Part shown: one piece after another, positions 25,841-34,427 of the stretch
Layout of the letters: every line of letters starts with the position of its first letter
Numbering within the stretch: the stretch's first letter is position 1
From: Arthrobacter sp. 35W
GTDB lineage: Bacteria; Actinomycetota; Actinomycetes; Actinomycetales; Micrococcaceae
Length of the DNA stretch: 64,000 nucleotides
Direction of reading: 5' to 3'
Assembly: GCF_000482545.1 (NCBI RefSeq)
Contig: NZ_KI519454.1
Span: 1,302,001-1,366,000, forward strand
Program-made: the position numbers and the translations under genes
The notes under the pieces: model-generated
Seen by the model: only the letters and a program-made list of their open reading frames with translations
Told to the model about the DNA's origin: nothing
Databases searched by the model: none

Positions 25841-27361
25841 CTAGGAGGCGGGGGAGAAGGACCAGATGAACGGGTAGGCGTTGCCCGTCTGGACCTCGAC
25901 GTTGGTCTTGGCGTCGGTGACGTAGCTGGACTGCGGGCGGTACCAGGGAGCGAACCAGGCCTGCTCCACGATGTACTTGTTCAGCTCCTTGGCTGCGCTC
26001 TTCTGCTCATCAGCCGAACCGAGGTGGACGGTGTTGATGAGCTCATCAACCTTCGGGTCCTCGTACTTGTACGGGTTCCACGGGGCGGTCGGTGCCAGCA
26101 TCATGTTGATCAGCTGCCAGTCGGACTGCTGCTCCAGGATCATGTAGGTCACGCCGTACTTGGGGGCCAGCAGATCGGCGATGAAGTTGTTGCCCGTATC
26201 GGTGAACTCGACGGTAATGCCGACGTCCTTGAGCTGCTGGGTGATCAGTGCCGGCAGCGAGGTGCCGAAGAGCGTGGACGAGGGCAGCTTCAGCGTCAGG
26301 CCGCTGGCGTAGCCAGCCTCGGCCAGCAGCGACTTGGCCTTGGCGGGGTCATAGGCGTACCGGGAGTCCAAGGACTTGTCGAAGGCGTCCGACGACGGCG
26401 GGAAGACCTGCGCTGTCAGCTCACCGTAGCCCTGGCCCAGGGACTGGAGCAGCGACTTGGTGTCGAAGGCGTAGTTGATGGCCTGGCGGACGCGGACGTC
26501 CTTCAGGGCCGGGTTGGTGGTGCCGGCCCGGTCGAAGAGCAGCAGCCCGGCGTAGTTCAGCTGAAGCGGGTTGACCTTGTAGCCAGCTGCTTCGATCTCG
26601 GTGAGCGTGTTGTTGTCGGCGGTGTTGGCACCGTTGAGGGTGCCGGACTTGATGGCGTTCAGCAGCGAGGTCTGGTCGCTGTAGACGTTCAGCACCAGGT
26701 TGTCGTAGTGGACCAGGTCCTTGTCCCAGTAGTCCGGGTTGCGCTTGTAGACATAGGAGGTTCCCGTCACCGTTGCGGCGGTGTCCAGCAGGTACGGGCC
26801 GGAGCCGACGGGCTTGGTGGCAATGTCCGCAGCGGTGAACGATGCGGGGCTCTGCATGAAGGACGCGTCCTTGGACAGGTAGTTCAAGAAGGCCGGGTCC
26901 GGGGCCGAGAGGGTGAGCTCCAGCGTCGCTGCGTCCACGGCCTTCGCCGAGGCCAGGGCGGCCATGAACTGGGCGTCCGGCGAGGTGCCGGCCTTGAACC
27001 GCTCGAGGTTCGCCGCGGCGGCGGCGGCGTCAAAGGCGGTGCCGTCGGTGAACTTCACGTCGCTGCGCAGCTTGAGCGTCAGGACTGTCTTGTCCGAGTT
27101 GTAGGTCCACTCCGTGGCCAGCATTGGCACCAGTGATCCATCCGGCTTCATCCGGATCAGGGTGTCGTACACGGCTTGGTAGTACGGGGACAGGTTGGCG
27201 AACTCGGACTGGTTCGCGGCAAACGTCTTGGGCGCCTGGAGGGTGCCGAGGGTGAGGGTTTGGGAGGTTTGTGCTTGGGAGGCGTCGCCGCCGGCTGAGC
27301 AGCCGGCGAGGCCCAAAGCAACGGCGGCAAGAACTGCGGCCATTCGCCTAGGTCGGAACAT
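25841..27361 (-). CDS. ABC transporter substrate-binding lipoprotein (family 5, DppA-like)
   Basis: 506-aa lipoprotein. The signal peptide RRMAAVLAAVALGLAGC has its lipobox Cys at 21. The SBP family 5 fold follows: LTLGTLQAPKTF, ATEWTYNSDKTVLTLKLRSDVKFTDG broken across strand turns, KPVGSGPYLLD, RQAINYAFD and AKSLLAEAGY. The first gene of the leftward operon, divergent from a TetR gene across a 181-bp region with several dyads. Family 5 proteins bind peptides, but many actinobacterial members bind oligosaccharides or glycosides. The downstream glycosidases argue for a glycoside ligand, which is inference. Confidence 0.92.
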   Translation of the reverse strand: MFRPRRMAAVLAAVALGLAGCSAGGDASQAQTSQTLTLGTLQAPKTFAANQSEFANLSPYYQAVYDTLIRMKPDGSLVPMLATEWTYNSDKTVLTLKLRSDVKFTDGTAFDAAAAAANLERFKAGTSPDAQFMAALASAKAVDAATLELTLSAPDPAFLNYLSKDASFMQSPASFTAADIATKPVGSGPYLLDTAATVTGTSYVYKRNPDYWDKDLVHYDNLVLNVYSDQTSLLNAIKSGTLNGANTADNNTLTEIEAAGYKVNPLQLNYAGLLLFDRAGTTNPALKDVRVRQAINYAFDTKSLLQSLGQGYGELTAQVFPPSSDAFDKSLDSRYAYDPAKAKSLLAEAGYASGLTLKLPSSTLFGTSLPALITQQLKDVGITVEFTDTGNNFIADLLAPKYGVTYMILEQQSDWQLINMMLAPTAPWNPYKYEDPKVDELINTVHLGSADEQKSAAKELNKYIVEQAWFAPWYRPQSSYVTDAKTNVEVQTGNAYPFIWSFSPAS

Positions 27362-27433
27362 CTTCGGTCCCCTTCAGGGTTAGTGGCGTCCACCGTGGAC
27401 GGCCATTGGAAATGACCGTAACAGCAAAAACCA

Positions 27434-27447
27434 ACCAGGTACTAGGT
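27434..27447. promoter_or_regulatory. Candidate TetR operator in the SBP/tetR intergenic region
   Basis: ACCAGGTACTAGGT is an interrupted palindrome (ACC-n2-GTAC-n2-GGT), extendable to AACC...GGTT at 27433-27448. It lies 72 bp upstream of the binding-protein start and 95 bp upstream of the divergent TetR start, where a repressor could control both. Confidence 0.4.
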
Positions 27448-27494
27448 TTTCAACGAAGAGATTGAATCGTTATGAATTGTGACGTCCCGCACAG

Positions 27495-27507
27495 AGGTTG
27501 ACCAATT
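27495..27507. promoter_or_regulatory. Shared GGTTGACCAATT element, copy A (upstream of tetR)
   Basis: AGGTTGACCAATT, 35 bp before the TetR ATG. The same 12-mer is at 29039-29050 and a one-base variant at 28957-28968. It also forms TTGAC-N7-GTCAA (27498-27514). Likely binding site of the nearby FadR-type regulator. Confidence 0.5.
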
Positions 27508-27542
27508 CTGTCAAGAATGGCCAGTCCGCTAGGGTGTTATCC

Positions 27543-28187
27543 ATGACACAGACGACGGGCGACACTACTGTGCCTCCTTCACGCCGGAGCGGGCCCAGGG
27601 GCGCCTATGCGAAGACCGAAGCGCGCCGCGCGGAAATTCTGAAGGCCGCCTTCGAAGTTTTTGCCGTGTCCGGCTACCGGTCCGGGTCCCTGAAGGACGT
27701 TGCCGAGAAGGTGGGGCTGAGCCAGGCCGGGCTGCTGCACCATTTTGCGTCCAAAGAGGCGCTGCTGGAATCAGTCCTCACGCTGCGGGATGAGGAATCC
27801 GTCGCCCTGACCAATTCGTTGTCGGCCAGGGGTGCAGAGCTGCTGGGCGGCATGGTGGATCTAGCCCGCTACAACACCACGGTTCCCGGTCTGGTGGCGC
27901 TCTATTGCGTGTTGTCGGCCGAGGCCACCGCTGAGGAGCACCCGGCGCACCAGTATTTTAAGAACCGCTACAACTGGACGCGGGCCACGCTGACGCGGGC
28001 CTTCTCAGACATGGACGATTTGGGCCAGCTCAGGGCTGGACTGCCGCCGGGGGCGGCCGCGCGCCAACTCATTGCGCTGATGGACGGACTTCAGGTCCAG
28101 TGGCTGCTCGACAATGATTCCGTGGACATGCCGGCGGAGATCGCGGCGTTCCTGAGGGTCGTCACCACGGAGGATTTCCGCGGCTGA
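27543..28187 (+). CDS. TetR/AcrR-family transcriptional regulator
   Basis: 214-aa regulator from ATG 27543; the longer in-frame form would run back through the copy A element. The N-terminal HTH (about 26-72) reads AEILKAAFEVFAVSGYRSGS, LKDVAEKVGLSQAGLLHHF, then ASKEALLESVL. The C-terminal domain is helical and contains VPGLVALYCVLSAEA, as in regulators of carbohydrate and flavonoid-type catabolic loci. It is divergent from the glycoside importer operon, so it probably responds to a glycoside or sugar and controls that operon. It is convergent with the GntR gene, 7 bp away. Confidence 0.87.
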   Translation: MTQTTGDTTVPPSRRSGPRGAYAKTEARRAEILKAAFEVFAVSGYRSGSLKDVAEKVGLSQAGLLHHFASKEALLESVLTLRDEESVALTNSLSARGAELLGGMVDLARYNTTVPGLVALYCVLSAEATAEEHPAHQYFKNRYNWTRATLTRAFSDMDDLGQLRAGLPPGAAARQLIALMDGLQVQWLLDNDSVDMPAEIAAFLRVVTTEDFRG

Positions 28188-28194
28188 CGGCCGC

Positions 28195-28944
28195 CTACTG
28201 GGCCGCTTCGAAGCCCGTCAACAGGCGGCCGGATGCGGTTTCCATGTGGGACTGCATGGTTGCCGTGACAGCTGATGGGTCGCGGGCTTCGAGCGCGGCA
28301 AAGATCGCGCGGTGTTCCTTCAGGGCCGCCTCGGCATGGCCTTCGTCCGTCAGGGCCCTGTCGACCCAAATCCGCAGCAGCGACCTGATGCTTTGCAGCA
28401 GCTCCTGGAGGACCTGGTTTCCCGAGCCCTCGGCGATTTCGCGGTGGAAGGCGGCGTCGGCGTCAACGAAGGCGGCAAGATCGCCAAGGCTGTCCGCCAT
28501 GGCCTGCAGATGCTCCCGCATCCTCTCCAATGCCGCGTCATCAATCCGCTCGGCGGCAAGCTGCGCCGCCTGGACCTCCAGTCCGCTGCGCAGTTCAACA
28601 AGCTCCCTGGTCCGGGGGGCGCCGAGCATCATTCCCCAGCTGAGGGTGCGGGGGAGCAGCTCCGAGATGCCTCCGCGCAGGTAGGTGCCGGATCCCGGTC
28701 GGACGATCACGATGCCCATGATTTCCAGTGCGGCCAGCGCCTCGCGCACGGCCGAACGGCCGACGCCCAGGGATGCGGCCAGTTGGCGCTCGGCGGGCAG
28801 TCTCGTACCGATGGCGATGTCACCGCTGGTGAAGTAGGCCAACAGCCGCTCCGCCACTTCGGAAACCACTGAGCCGTGCCCCACGGAGCCGAGGGCGGAG
28901 CTGATTTTTGCTGCCGAATCGGCGGAGTATGTTGACACACTCAC
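28195..28944 (-). CDS. FadR-subfamily GntR transcriptional regulator
   Basis: 249-aa regulator with a winged HTH at about 15-80 (VSEVAERLLAYFTSGDIAIG, LPAERQLAASLGVGRSAVRE, ALEIMGIVIVRPGSGTYL) and an all-helical FCD effector domain (about 95-235). The FCD domain has metal-site residues in FVDADAAFHREIAEGSGN and the terminal HRAIFAALEARD. FCD regulators usually sense small organic or sugar acids, which fits D-apionate or a derivative. Start set at GTG 28944; no strong ribosome site, and a GTG 6 bp downstream is an alternative. Divergent from the MFS-lerK-apnO operon, with a perfect dyad 9 bp before its own start. Confidence 0.87.
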   Translation of the reverse strand: MSVSTYSADSAAKISSALGSVGHGSVVSEVAERLLAYFTSGDIAIGTRLPAERQLAASLGVGRSAVREALAALEIMGIVIVRPGSGTYLRGGISELLPRTLSWGMMLGAPRTRELVELRSGLEVQAAQLAAERIDDAALERMREHLQAMADSLGDLAAFVDADAAFHREIAEGSGNQVLQELLQSIRSLLRIWVDRALTDEGHAEAALKEHRAIFAALEARDPSAVTATMQSHMETASGRLLTGFEAAQ

Positions 28945-28952
28945 AGCGTAGC

Positions 28953-28968
28953 AATTGGTGGACCAATT
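28953..28968. promoter_or_regulatory. Perfect GntR-type operator, copy B (AATTGGT-GG-ACCAATT)
   Basis: A 16-bp site with perfect 7-bp arms. TGGT-n2-ACCA is the usual shape of FadR-subfamily operators. It sits 9-24 bp before the regulator's own start, so autoregulation is likely. Confidence 0.65.
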
Positions 28969-29031
28969 CCCTGAAGGTCGTCGGAGCGGCGGATGACGGC
29001 CTTCAAATATGACGGTTTGAAAATCAAACAC

Positions 29032-29050
29032 GTCAACCGGTTGACCAATT
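29032..29050. promoter_or_regulatory. Operator overlapping the MFS-operon promoter, copy C
   Basis: GTCAACCGGTTGAC (29032-29045) is a perfect 14-bp palindrome. Overlapping it, CGGTTGACCAATT (29038-29050) repeats the element seen at 27495 and 28956. The site covers the -35 hexamer at 29041, a position suited to repression. Confidence 0.6.
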
Positions 29051-29069
29051 TGGATTCCGGATCTATGGT
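29041..29069 (+). promoter_or_regulatory. Sigma-70-type promoter of the apionate operon
   Basis: TTGACC (29041-29046), 17-bp spacer, TATGGT (29064-29069). Predicted start near 29076, giving a leader of about 100 nt before the MFS gene. Good match to the housekeeping consensus. Confidence 0.6.
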
Positions 29070-29176
29070 TTAGATCACAACACTTAGCCACCGGGGATCC
29101 CGCCGGATGGCCTTGGGAATCAGTCCCCGCATCCACCGCTGCATGTGGCCGGGACACCAACCTTCTAGGAGTCAAT

Positions 29177-30538
29177 GTGGACACCGCTCAATCGGTGGTC
29201 GAGAAATCCGCGATCAGAAAAGTCGCGGTGCGGCTGGTGCCGTTCGTGGCCCTCATGTTCTTTATCAACTACCTGGACCGCACGGCCATCTCCTTCGCCG
29301 GCCCCAATGGCATGAACGCGGACCTTGGCCTGTCGGCGGCGCAGTTCGGCTTCGCCTCCGGCGTCTTCTTCATCGGCTACATCCTGCTGGAGGTGCCCAG
29401 CAACCTGGCCCTGCACAAATTCGGCGCCCGCCGCTGGCTCGCCCGCATCATGGTCAGCTGGGGGATCGTGTCCCTGCTCTTCACCTGGGTGGGCAGCGTC
29501 GAACACCTCTATGTACTGCGGTTCATCCTGGGTGTGGCCGAGGCCGGATTCTTCCCCGGCGCCATCCTCTTCCTCAGCCTCTGGGTTCCGTCCCGGCACC
29601 GCAGCAAGATCCTGGCGCTGTTCTACCTGGCCCAGCCCCTGACCACAGTCATCGGCGCACCGCTGGCCGGTGCCTTGATCCAGCAGCACGGCGTCTTCTT
29701 CGGCCTTGAGGGCTGGCGTTTCATGTTCCTCGGCGTGGCCATCCCCGCCATCGTCATCGGCGTGGTGGCCTGGTTCTACCTGGCCGATTCCCCGGCAAAG
29801 GCCAAGTGGCTCAGCGCCGAGGAGAAGGTCTGGCTGACCGGCGCACTGGCGGCGGAAAAGAAGGAAACGGCCGCCGCCAACAAGCACGCCAGCGTCCTGA
29901 CGGTCTTTGGCAACGGCAAGGTCTGGATGCTCTCGGCCATCTATTTCGGTTTCATCTATGGCCTGTATGCGCTGGCGTTCTTCCTGCCCACCATCATCGC
30001 CGGCTTCGAGGGCCTCTACGGCACCAAGTTTGATGTCTTCCAAAAGGGCCTGATCACAGCCATTCCCTACATCCCCGCCGCCGTCGCCCTGTACTTTTGG
30101 TCCAAGGACGCCACCAAGCGCGGCGTCAAGACCTGGCACATCGCACTGCCGGCGCTGGTTGGCGCCCTGAGCATCCCGCTGGCATTGTTCGCCGGATCGC
30201 CCGCCGCCACGATTGTCGTCATCACCATCACGGCCATGTCCATCTTTGCCGCACTGCCGAACTTCTGGACCGTACCCACGCGGTTCCTCACCGGCGCCGC
30301 TGCCGCGGCGGGGATCGCCCTGATCAACACCGTTGGCAACCTCGCCGGATTCAGTGCCGGCTACATCACCGGTTGGCTGAAGGACTGGACGGGCGGCTAC
30401 ACGGTGCCAATGTTCGTCGTCGGCGGCTTCATGCTCATCTCCGCCATCCTCATGGTGGTCCTCAGCCGCAGCGGAATGGCCTCCCCGGCCGAGCCCGCCA
30501 AGGACTTAGCCAACGCCGGCCGCCGCAGCAAGGCATGA
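29177..30538 (+). CDS. MFS transporter, anion:cation symporter-like (candidate D-apionate carrier)
   Basis: 453-aa protein with about 12 predicted helices. The ACS-family opening FVALMFFINYLDRTAISFA is at about 23-41. GVAEAGFFPGAILFLSLWVPSRHRSK carries the loop 4-5 signature of sugar-acid carriers such as the tartrate/glucarate/galactonate group. A cytoplasmic loop follows helix 6 (ADSPAKAKWLSAEEK). GTG start with TAGGAG 5 bp upstream; the nearby ATG is out of frame. First gene of the rightward operon (carrier, lerK, derI, lerI, decarboxylase, apnO). The context suggests uptake of apionate or a related acid. Confidence 0.87.
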   Translation: MDTAQSVVEKSAIRKVAVRLVPFVALMFFINYLDRTAISFAGPNGMNADLGLSAAQFGFASGVFFIGYILLEVPSNLALHKFGARRWLARIMVSWGIVSLLFTWVGSVEHLYVLRFILGVAEAGFFPGAILFLSLWVPSRHRSKILALFYLAQPLTTVIGAPLAGALIQQHGVFFGLEGWRFMFLGVAIPAIVIGVVAWFYLADSPAKAKWLSAEEKVWLTGALAAEKKETAAANKHASVLTVFGNGKVWMLSAIYFGFIYGLYALAFFLPTIIAGFEGLYGTKFDVFQKGLITAIPYIPAAVALYFWSKDATKRGVKTWHIALPALVGALSIPLALFAGSPAATIVVITITAMSIFAALPNFWTVPTRFLTGAAAAAGIALINTVGNLAGFSAGYITGWLKDWTGGYTVPMFVVGGFMLISAILMVVLSRSGMASPAEPAKDLANAGRRSKA

Positions 30539-30611
30539 ACGGCCGCGCGGCACCCGCCGGCTCCACCCTCCCAAAGATGAATTCCGCTACGACTAGTCCA
30601 GGAAACTCCTC

Positions 30612-32369
30612 ATGACCCGACTCTTCAATGAACCCACAGCCTTCGCCGACGAAATGATTGACGGCTTTGTGGCCTCCCACGGCCGCTGGGTCAAGCGCGT
30701 CGCCGGGGGAGTGGTCCGCAGCACGCGGAGCACTCCGGGCACGGCCGCGCTGGTGATCGGCGGCGGCTCCGGCCACTACCCGGCCTTCGCCGGACTCGTC
30801 GGCCAGGGGCTGGCCCACGGAGCCGCGATGGGCAATCTCTTCGCCTCGCCGTCGGCCCAGCAGGTGTACACGGTGGCCAAGGCGGCCAGCAATGGCGGGG
30901 GAGTTCTGCTTGGCTATGGCAACTACGCCGGCGATGTGCTCAACTTCAACCAGGCCCAGGACCGCCTGCACGCCGAGGGCATCGACTGCCGCAGCATTGC
31001 CGTCACCGACGATGTCTCCAGCGCCCCTGTGCAGGAACGGTCCAAGCGCCGCGGCATTGCCGGCGACTTGACCGTCTTCAAGGTGGCCGCCGCTGCCGCC
31101 GAGGCGGGCCTCTCCCTGGACGAGACGGTCATCATCGCCGAGCGCGCCAACGAGCGCACCCGCTCCTTCGGCGTCGCCTTCACCGGCTGCACCCTGCCGG
31201 GCGCCGAGAATCCGCTCTTCTCCGTCCCCGAGGGCCGCATGGCCGTGGGCATGGGCATCCATGGCGAACCAGGCATTGGGGAGTCTGGGATCCCGACGGC
31301 GGATGGACTGGCCGAGCTCTTGGTGGCCCGCCTCCTTCAGGAGGTCCCCGAGGATCTGGTCCAGGCTTCCCCCGCCGGCCGGCGCGTGGTGCCCATCCTC
31401 AACGGACTGGGCAGCGTGAAGTACGAGGAACTCTTCGTCGTCTACCGCCGGGTGGCCCAGCTGCTTGCCGACGCGGGCCTGGAAACCGTGGATCCGCAGG
31501 TTGGCGAACTAGTGACCAGCTTTGACATGGCCGGCGTTTCGCTGACCCTGTTCTGGCTCGATGATGAACTTGAAACGCTGTGGCACGCGCCCGTCGACGC
31601 GCCCGCCTTCCGCCGCGGTGCCGTCACAGCGGCTCCGCTGGACACCGTGGTGGACGACGCCGTGCCGGCCGAAGCCGTGGCAGCCATCCCGGAGGCCAGC
31701 GAGGCCTCCCGGGCCGGCGCCATCCGGGTCCTGGCCGCACTCGGTGCAGCGAAGGACGTCGTCGACGCCAACGCCGGTGAGCTGGGCCGCATCGATGCCA
31801 TCGCCGGCGACGGCGACCACGGGATCGGCATGGAACGCGGCGTCCGTGCCGCCGTCGGCGCCGCAGCCGACGCCGTCGCCCGCGGGGCCGGTGCTGCCAC
31901 AACCCTTCACCTGGCCGCCGATGCCTGGGCCGACAAGGCCGGCGGTACGTCCGGCGTGTTGTGGGGCCTGGCCCTGCGGGCCGTCGGTGATGCGCTCGGC
32001 AACACTGACGCCCCGAGCGCTGGCACCGTCTCGGCCGGTGTGGCCGATGCCGCCGCGGCCATCATGGAGTTCGGCAAGGCCAAGCCCGGGGACAAGACCC
32101 TCGTGGACGTCCTGGTTCCGTTCCGCGACGCCCTTGCCTCCGCTGTGGATGCCGGGCAGCCACTCACCAGCGCCTGGGGCTCTGCCGCCATCGCCGCCCA
32201 GCAGGCGGCCGACGACACCGCCGGGATGCTGCCCCTTATGGGCCGCGCCCGCCCCCACGCCGAGAAGAGCCTCGGCACCCCCGATGCCGGTGCCGTGTCC
32301 ATGGCGCTGATCGTCCACGCAATCCACACCACCCTCACCGAGGGCACCAAAATCAAGGAGACAGCATGA
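30612..32369 (+). CDS. lerK: L-erythrulose kinase (DhaK-DhaL fused, LerK-like)
   Basis: 585-aa ATP-dependent ketose kinase of the dihydroxyacetone-kinase family. DhaK part (about 1-335): GGGSGHYP at 50-57, and the covalent substrate-binding His217 in GIHGEPG. DhaL part (about 365-580): the Mg-ADP site GDGDHG at 399-404, GGTSGVLWG and [15 protein letters not shown]. Dihydroxyacetone kinase is the alternative reading. The immediate overlap with RpiB-like and TIM-like isomerases and the decarboxylase/ApnO genes matches the published L-erythrulose route, where LerK makes L-erythrulose 1-phosphate. The stop overlaps the next start by ATGA. Confidence 0.85.
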   Translation: MTRLFNEPTAFADEMIDGFVASHGRWVKRVAGGVVRSTRSTPGTAALVIGGGSGHYPAFAGLVGQGLAHGAAMGNLFASPSAQQVYTVAKAASNGGGVLLGYGNYAGDVLNFNQAQDRLHAEGIDCRSIAVTDDVSSAPVQERSKRRGIAGDLTVFKVAAAAAEAGLSLDETVIIAERANERTRSFGVAFTGCTLPGAENPLFSVPEGRMAVGMGIHGEPGIGESGIPTADGLAELLVARLLQEVPEDLVQASPAGRRVVPILNGLGSVKYEELFVVYRRVAQLLADAGLETVDPQVGELVTSFDMAGVSLTLFWLDDELETLWHAPVDAPAFRRGAVTAAPLDTVVDDAVPAEAVAAIPEASEASRAGAIRVLAALGAAKDVVDANAGELGRIDAIAGDGDHGIGMERGVRAAVGAAADAVARGAGAATTLHLAADAWADKAGGTSGVLWGLALRAVGDALGNTDAPSAGTVSAGVADAAAAIMEFGKAKPGDKTLVDVLVPFRDALASAVDAGQPLTSAWGSAAIAAQQAADDTAGMLPLMGRARPHAEKSLGTPDAGAVSMALIVHAIHTTLTEGTKIKETA

Positions 32370-32836
32370 GCGCCAAACTGCGCCTGGTCATCGGGTCCGA
32401 TGACGCCGGGTTCACCTACAAGGAGGCACTGAAGGCGGATCTTCTGGCCAGCGGCCTCGTCGAATCCGTTGTTGATGTCGGTGTGGATGCCAGCGCCCAC
32501 ACCCCATATCCGTCGGTCGCCATCGCCGCCGCCGAGCTCATTGCCGCCGGCAAGGCCGACCGCGCCCTGCTGGTCTGCGGAACGGGGCTGGGCGTGGCTA
32601 TCGCGGCCAACAAGGTTCCCGGCATCCGCGCGGTCACGGCCCACGACAGCTTCTCCGTGGAGCGCTCCGTCCTAAGCAACAATGCCCAGGTTCTGACGTT
32701 CGGCGAGCGGGTGGTCGGCCTGGAGCTGGCCCGCCGGCTCGCCCGGGAATGGCTCACCTACACCTTTGACGAGACGTCCGCCTCGGCGGACAAGGTCACA
32801 CTGATTAAGGACTACGAGGGTGTCACTTCCTGCTAA
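32366..32836 (+). CDS. derI: D-erythrulose 4-phosphate isomerase (DerI, RpiB/LacAB family)
   Basis: 156-aa aldose-ketose phosphate isomerase. The RpiB fold shows [10 protein letters not shown] at 11-20, HTPYP at about 45-49, the catalytic Cys71 in [16 protein letters not shown] and His93 in TAHDS. RpiB itself uses ribose 5-phosphate. In the erythrulose pathway the DerI relative interconverts D-erythrulose 4-phosphate and D-erythrose 4-phosphate, which then enters the pentose phosphate pathway. Placement between lerK and lerI, with overlaps on both sides, supports DerI over RpiB. Confidence 0.83.
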   Translation: MSAKLRLVIGSDDAGFTYKEALKADLLASGLVESVVDVGVDASAHTPYPSVAIAAAELIAAGKADRALLVCGTGLGVAIAANKVPGIRAVTAHDSFSVERSVLSNNAQVLTFGERVVGLELARRLAREWLTYTFDETSASADKVTLIKDYEGVTSC

Positions 32837-33647
32837 GCCTGCCGCCATCGTCGGCGTCAGCCTGAAGATGTACTTCGGCCATGCGCGCACACTGGACTAT
32901 TGCCGGGCGGTGGCCGCCCTCGCCGCCGCACACCCTGCCGTCCAGCGCGGCGACATCGAACTGTTCATCCTGCCCAGCTTCACCGCGCTGCCGGAATCGG
33001 CCGCGCTGCTGGCCGGCTCCGGCGCTGCAGCCGGAGCCCAGGACATCTTCTGGGAGGACGAGGGCGCCTACACCGGCGAGGTCAGCGGCACGACGATCGC
33101 CGAACTCGGTGGCCGGTATGTGGAGGTGGGCCATGCCGAGCGCCGGCGGATCTTCGGCGAGGACGATGACGTCGTCGGGCTGAAGACAGCTGCCGCCTAC
33201 CGCAACGGGCTCGTCCCGGTCCTGTGTGTGGGCGAACCGCAGCAGGGATCGGCGGTCCAGGCCATCGCGCACTGTGTCAGGGAGATCGATTCGGCCTTGA
33301 CCCGCGCCGCCAGCCTTGGGCTGGCCGGCCGGACCATCGTCGCCTATGAACCCCAGTGGGCCATCGGCGCCGCAGAGCCGGCAACCCCAGCCTTCATCGG
33401 CGAGGTGGTCCGCGGCATCGATGCGCACCTGCAAACCCTTCCCGGACAGGCCGCCAGCCGTGTCATCTACGGCGGCAGCGCGGGACCCGGGCTCATCGAC
33501 CAGCTGGACACCGCCGTCGCCGGGCTCTTTCTGGGGCGCTTCGCCCACGATCCACAGGCCCTGACGGCCATTCTCGACGAGACCACCGAGCGCCTGGCGC
33601 TGCACTTTGGAGCGGGGGTGGCCTCATGGGCTCAACCATCGGCCTGA
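32820..33647 (+). CDS. lerI: L-erythrulose 1-phosphate isomerase (LerI, triosephosphate-isomerase family)
   Basis: 275-aa TIM-barrel isomerase starting at GTG 32820, inside derI (17-bp overlap). Catalytic Lys16 is in VGVSLKMYF, His105 in VGHAERR and Glu177 in [10 protein letters not shown]; the phosphate loop is YGGSAGPG. The canonical TIM Asn two residues before Lys is Ser here, as in the GVSLK version I associate with LerI rather than housekeeping TpiA. Predicted to convert L-erythrulose 1-phosphate to D-erythrulose 4-phosphate. A housekeeping role in glycolysis is unlikely given the operon. Confidence 0.84.
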   Translation: MSLPAKPAAIVGVSLKMYFGHARTLDYCRAVAALAAAHPAVQRGDIELFILPSFTALPESAALLAGSGAAAGAQDIFWEDEGAYTGEVSGTTIAELGGRYVEVGHAERRRIFGEDDDVVGLKTAAAYRNGLVPVLCVGEPQQGSAVQAIAHCVREIDSALTRAASLGLAGRTIVAYEPQWAIGAAEPATPAFIGEVVRGIDAHLQTLPGQAASRVIYGGSAGPGLIDQLDTAVAGLFLGRFAHDPQALTAILDETTERLALHFGAGVASWAQPSA

Positions 33648-34426
33648 GCAGCTACGCCTTCTTCTGGCAGCTCTCGGAGCACGTGTCCCAGCCGCTGAGC
33701 ATCCACCAGGCCCTGGAACGGTCCGCAGCTCTAGGCGTGGAGTTGTTCCAGATCTGCGACTACGCTCCGCTTGAATCGATGACTGATGCGGAACTGGCCC
33801 AGGTGCGGGCCACAGCGGATTCGCTGGGTATCGGGCTGGAACTGGGCACCAAGGGCATCGCGCCGGAGCATCTGCGCAGGTTCCTGCGGATCGCCGGGAT
33901 CCTCGGTGCGCCGCTGCTGCGGACCATGTTCAACGTCCCGGGCCATGCGCCGTCGGCGGATGAGGCCGTGGAGATCTTCACCGAGGTCCTGCCGGAATTC
34001 GAGGCAGCCGGGGTCAAGATCGCCGTCGAAACCTACGAGCAGGTGCCAACCTCCCGGATTCTGGAGGTCATCCGCCGCGTGGGCGACCCATCCCTGGGCA
34101 TTTGCGCCGACCCTGCCAACACGGTCGCGGCCCTGGAGCTGCCGAACCCGGTGATCGACGCCGTCGCGCCCTATGTCCTGAACATGCACATCAAAGACTT
34201 TGCGTTCAGCCGCAAGGAGGGGTGGGTCGGATTTACGTATTCCGGCGCGCCGCTCGGGGAGGGGCTTCTCGACTATGACTACATGGCCGGGATGTTCCGC
34301 CCCCACGAAAGAAACATCAACCAGATCGTCGAACACTGGCTGCCGTGGCAGGACTCGGAGGCGGAGACCATCCGCCTCGAAAACCAGTGGACCCAGCAAA
34401 GCCTCGATTTCCTAAGGAGCAAGTGA
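33626..34426 (+). CDS. oiaC: 3-oxo-isoapionate decarboxylase-like protein (xylose-isomerase-type TIM barrel)
   Basis: 266-aa protein of the AP-endonuclease-2/sugar-isomerase superfamily. [13 protein letters not shown] is at 7-19, then LFQICDY, the metal-ligand candidates KIAVETYEQ, GICADPANT and NMHIKDFAF, and the terminal QSLDFL helix. ATG 33626 lies within lerI (22-bp overlap); the longer reading upstream is lerI in another frame. In the D-apionate pathway a member of this superfamily decarboxylates 3-oxo-isoapionate to L-erythrulose, named OiaC as I recall (OiaX being the RuBisCO-like enzyme). The lerK/lerI/derI/apnO neighbours make this the best assignment. Confidence 0.75.
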   Translation: MGSTIGLSSYAFFWQLSEHVSQPLSIHQALERSAALGVELFQICDYAPLESMTDAELAQVRATADSLGIGLELGTKGIAPEHLRRFLRIAGILGAPLLRTMFNVPGHAPSADEAVEIFTEVLPEFEAAGVKIAVETYEQVPTSRILEVIRRVGDPSLGICADPANTVAALELPNPVIDAVAPYVLNMHIKDFAFSRKEGWVGFTYSGAPLGEGLLDYDYMAGMFRPHERNINQIVEHWLPWQDSEAETIRLENQWTQQSLDFLRSK

Positions 34427-34427
34427 A

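Noticed and set aside
26024-27136. 370-codon plus-strand frame across the SBP gene
   Set aside because: Shadow of the family-5 binding lipoprotein, which has a lipobox and matching fold.
27498-27535. TTGACC at 27498 as a promoter -35 for tetR
   Set aside because: No acceptable -10 at 16-18 bp; the nearest TAGGGT is 26 bp away, so it is better read as an operator.
30612-32369. Plain dihydroxyacetone kinase assignment
   Set aside because: Domain content is the same, but the operon with DerI-, LerI- and ApnO-like genes makes L-erythrulose the more likely substrate.
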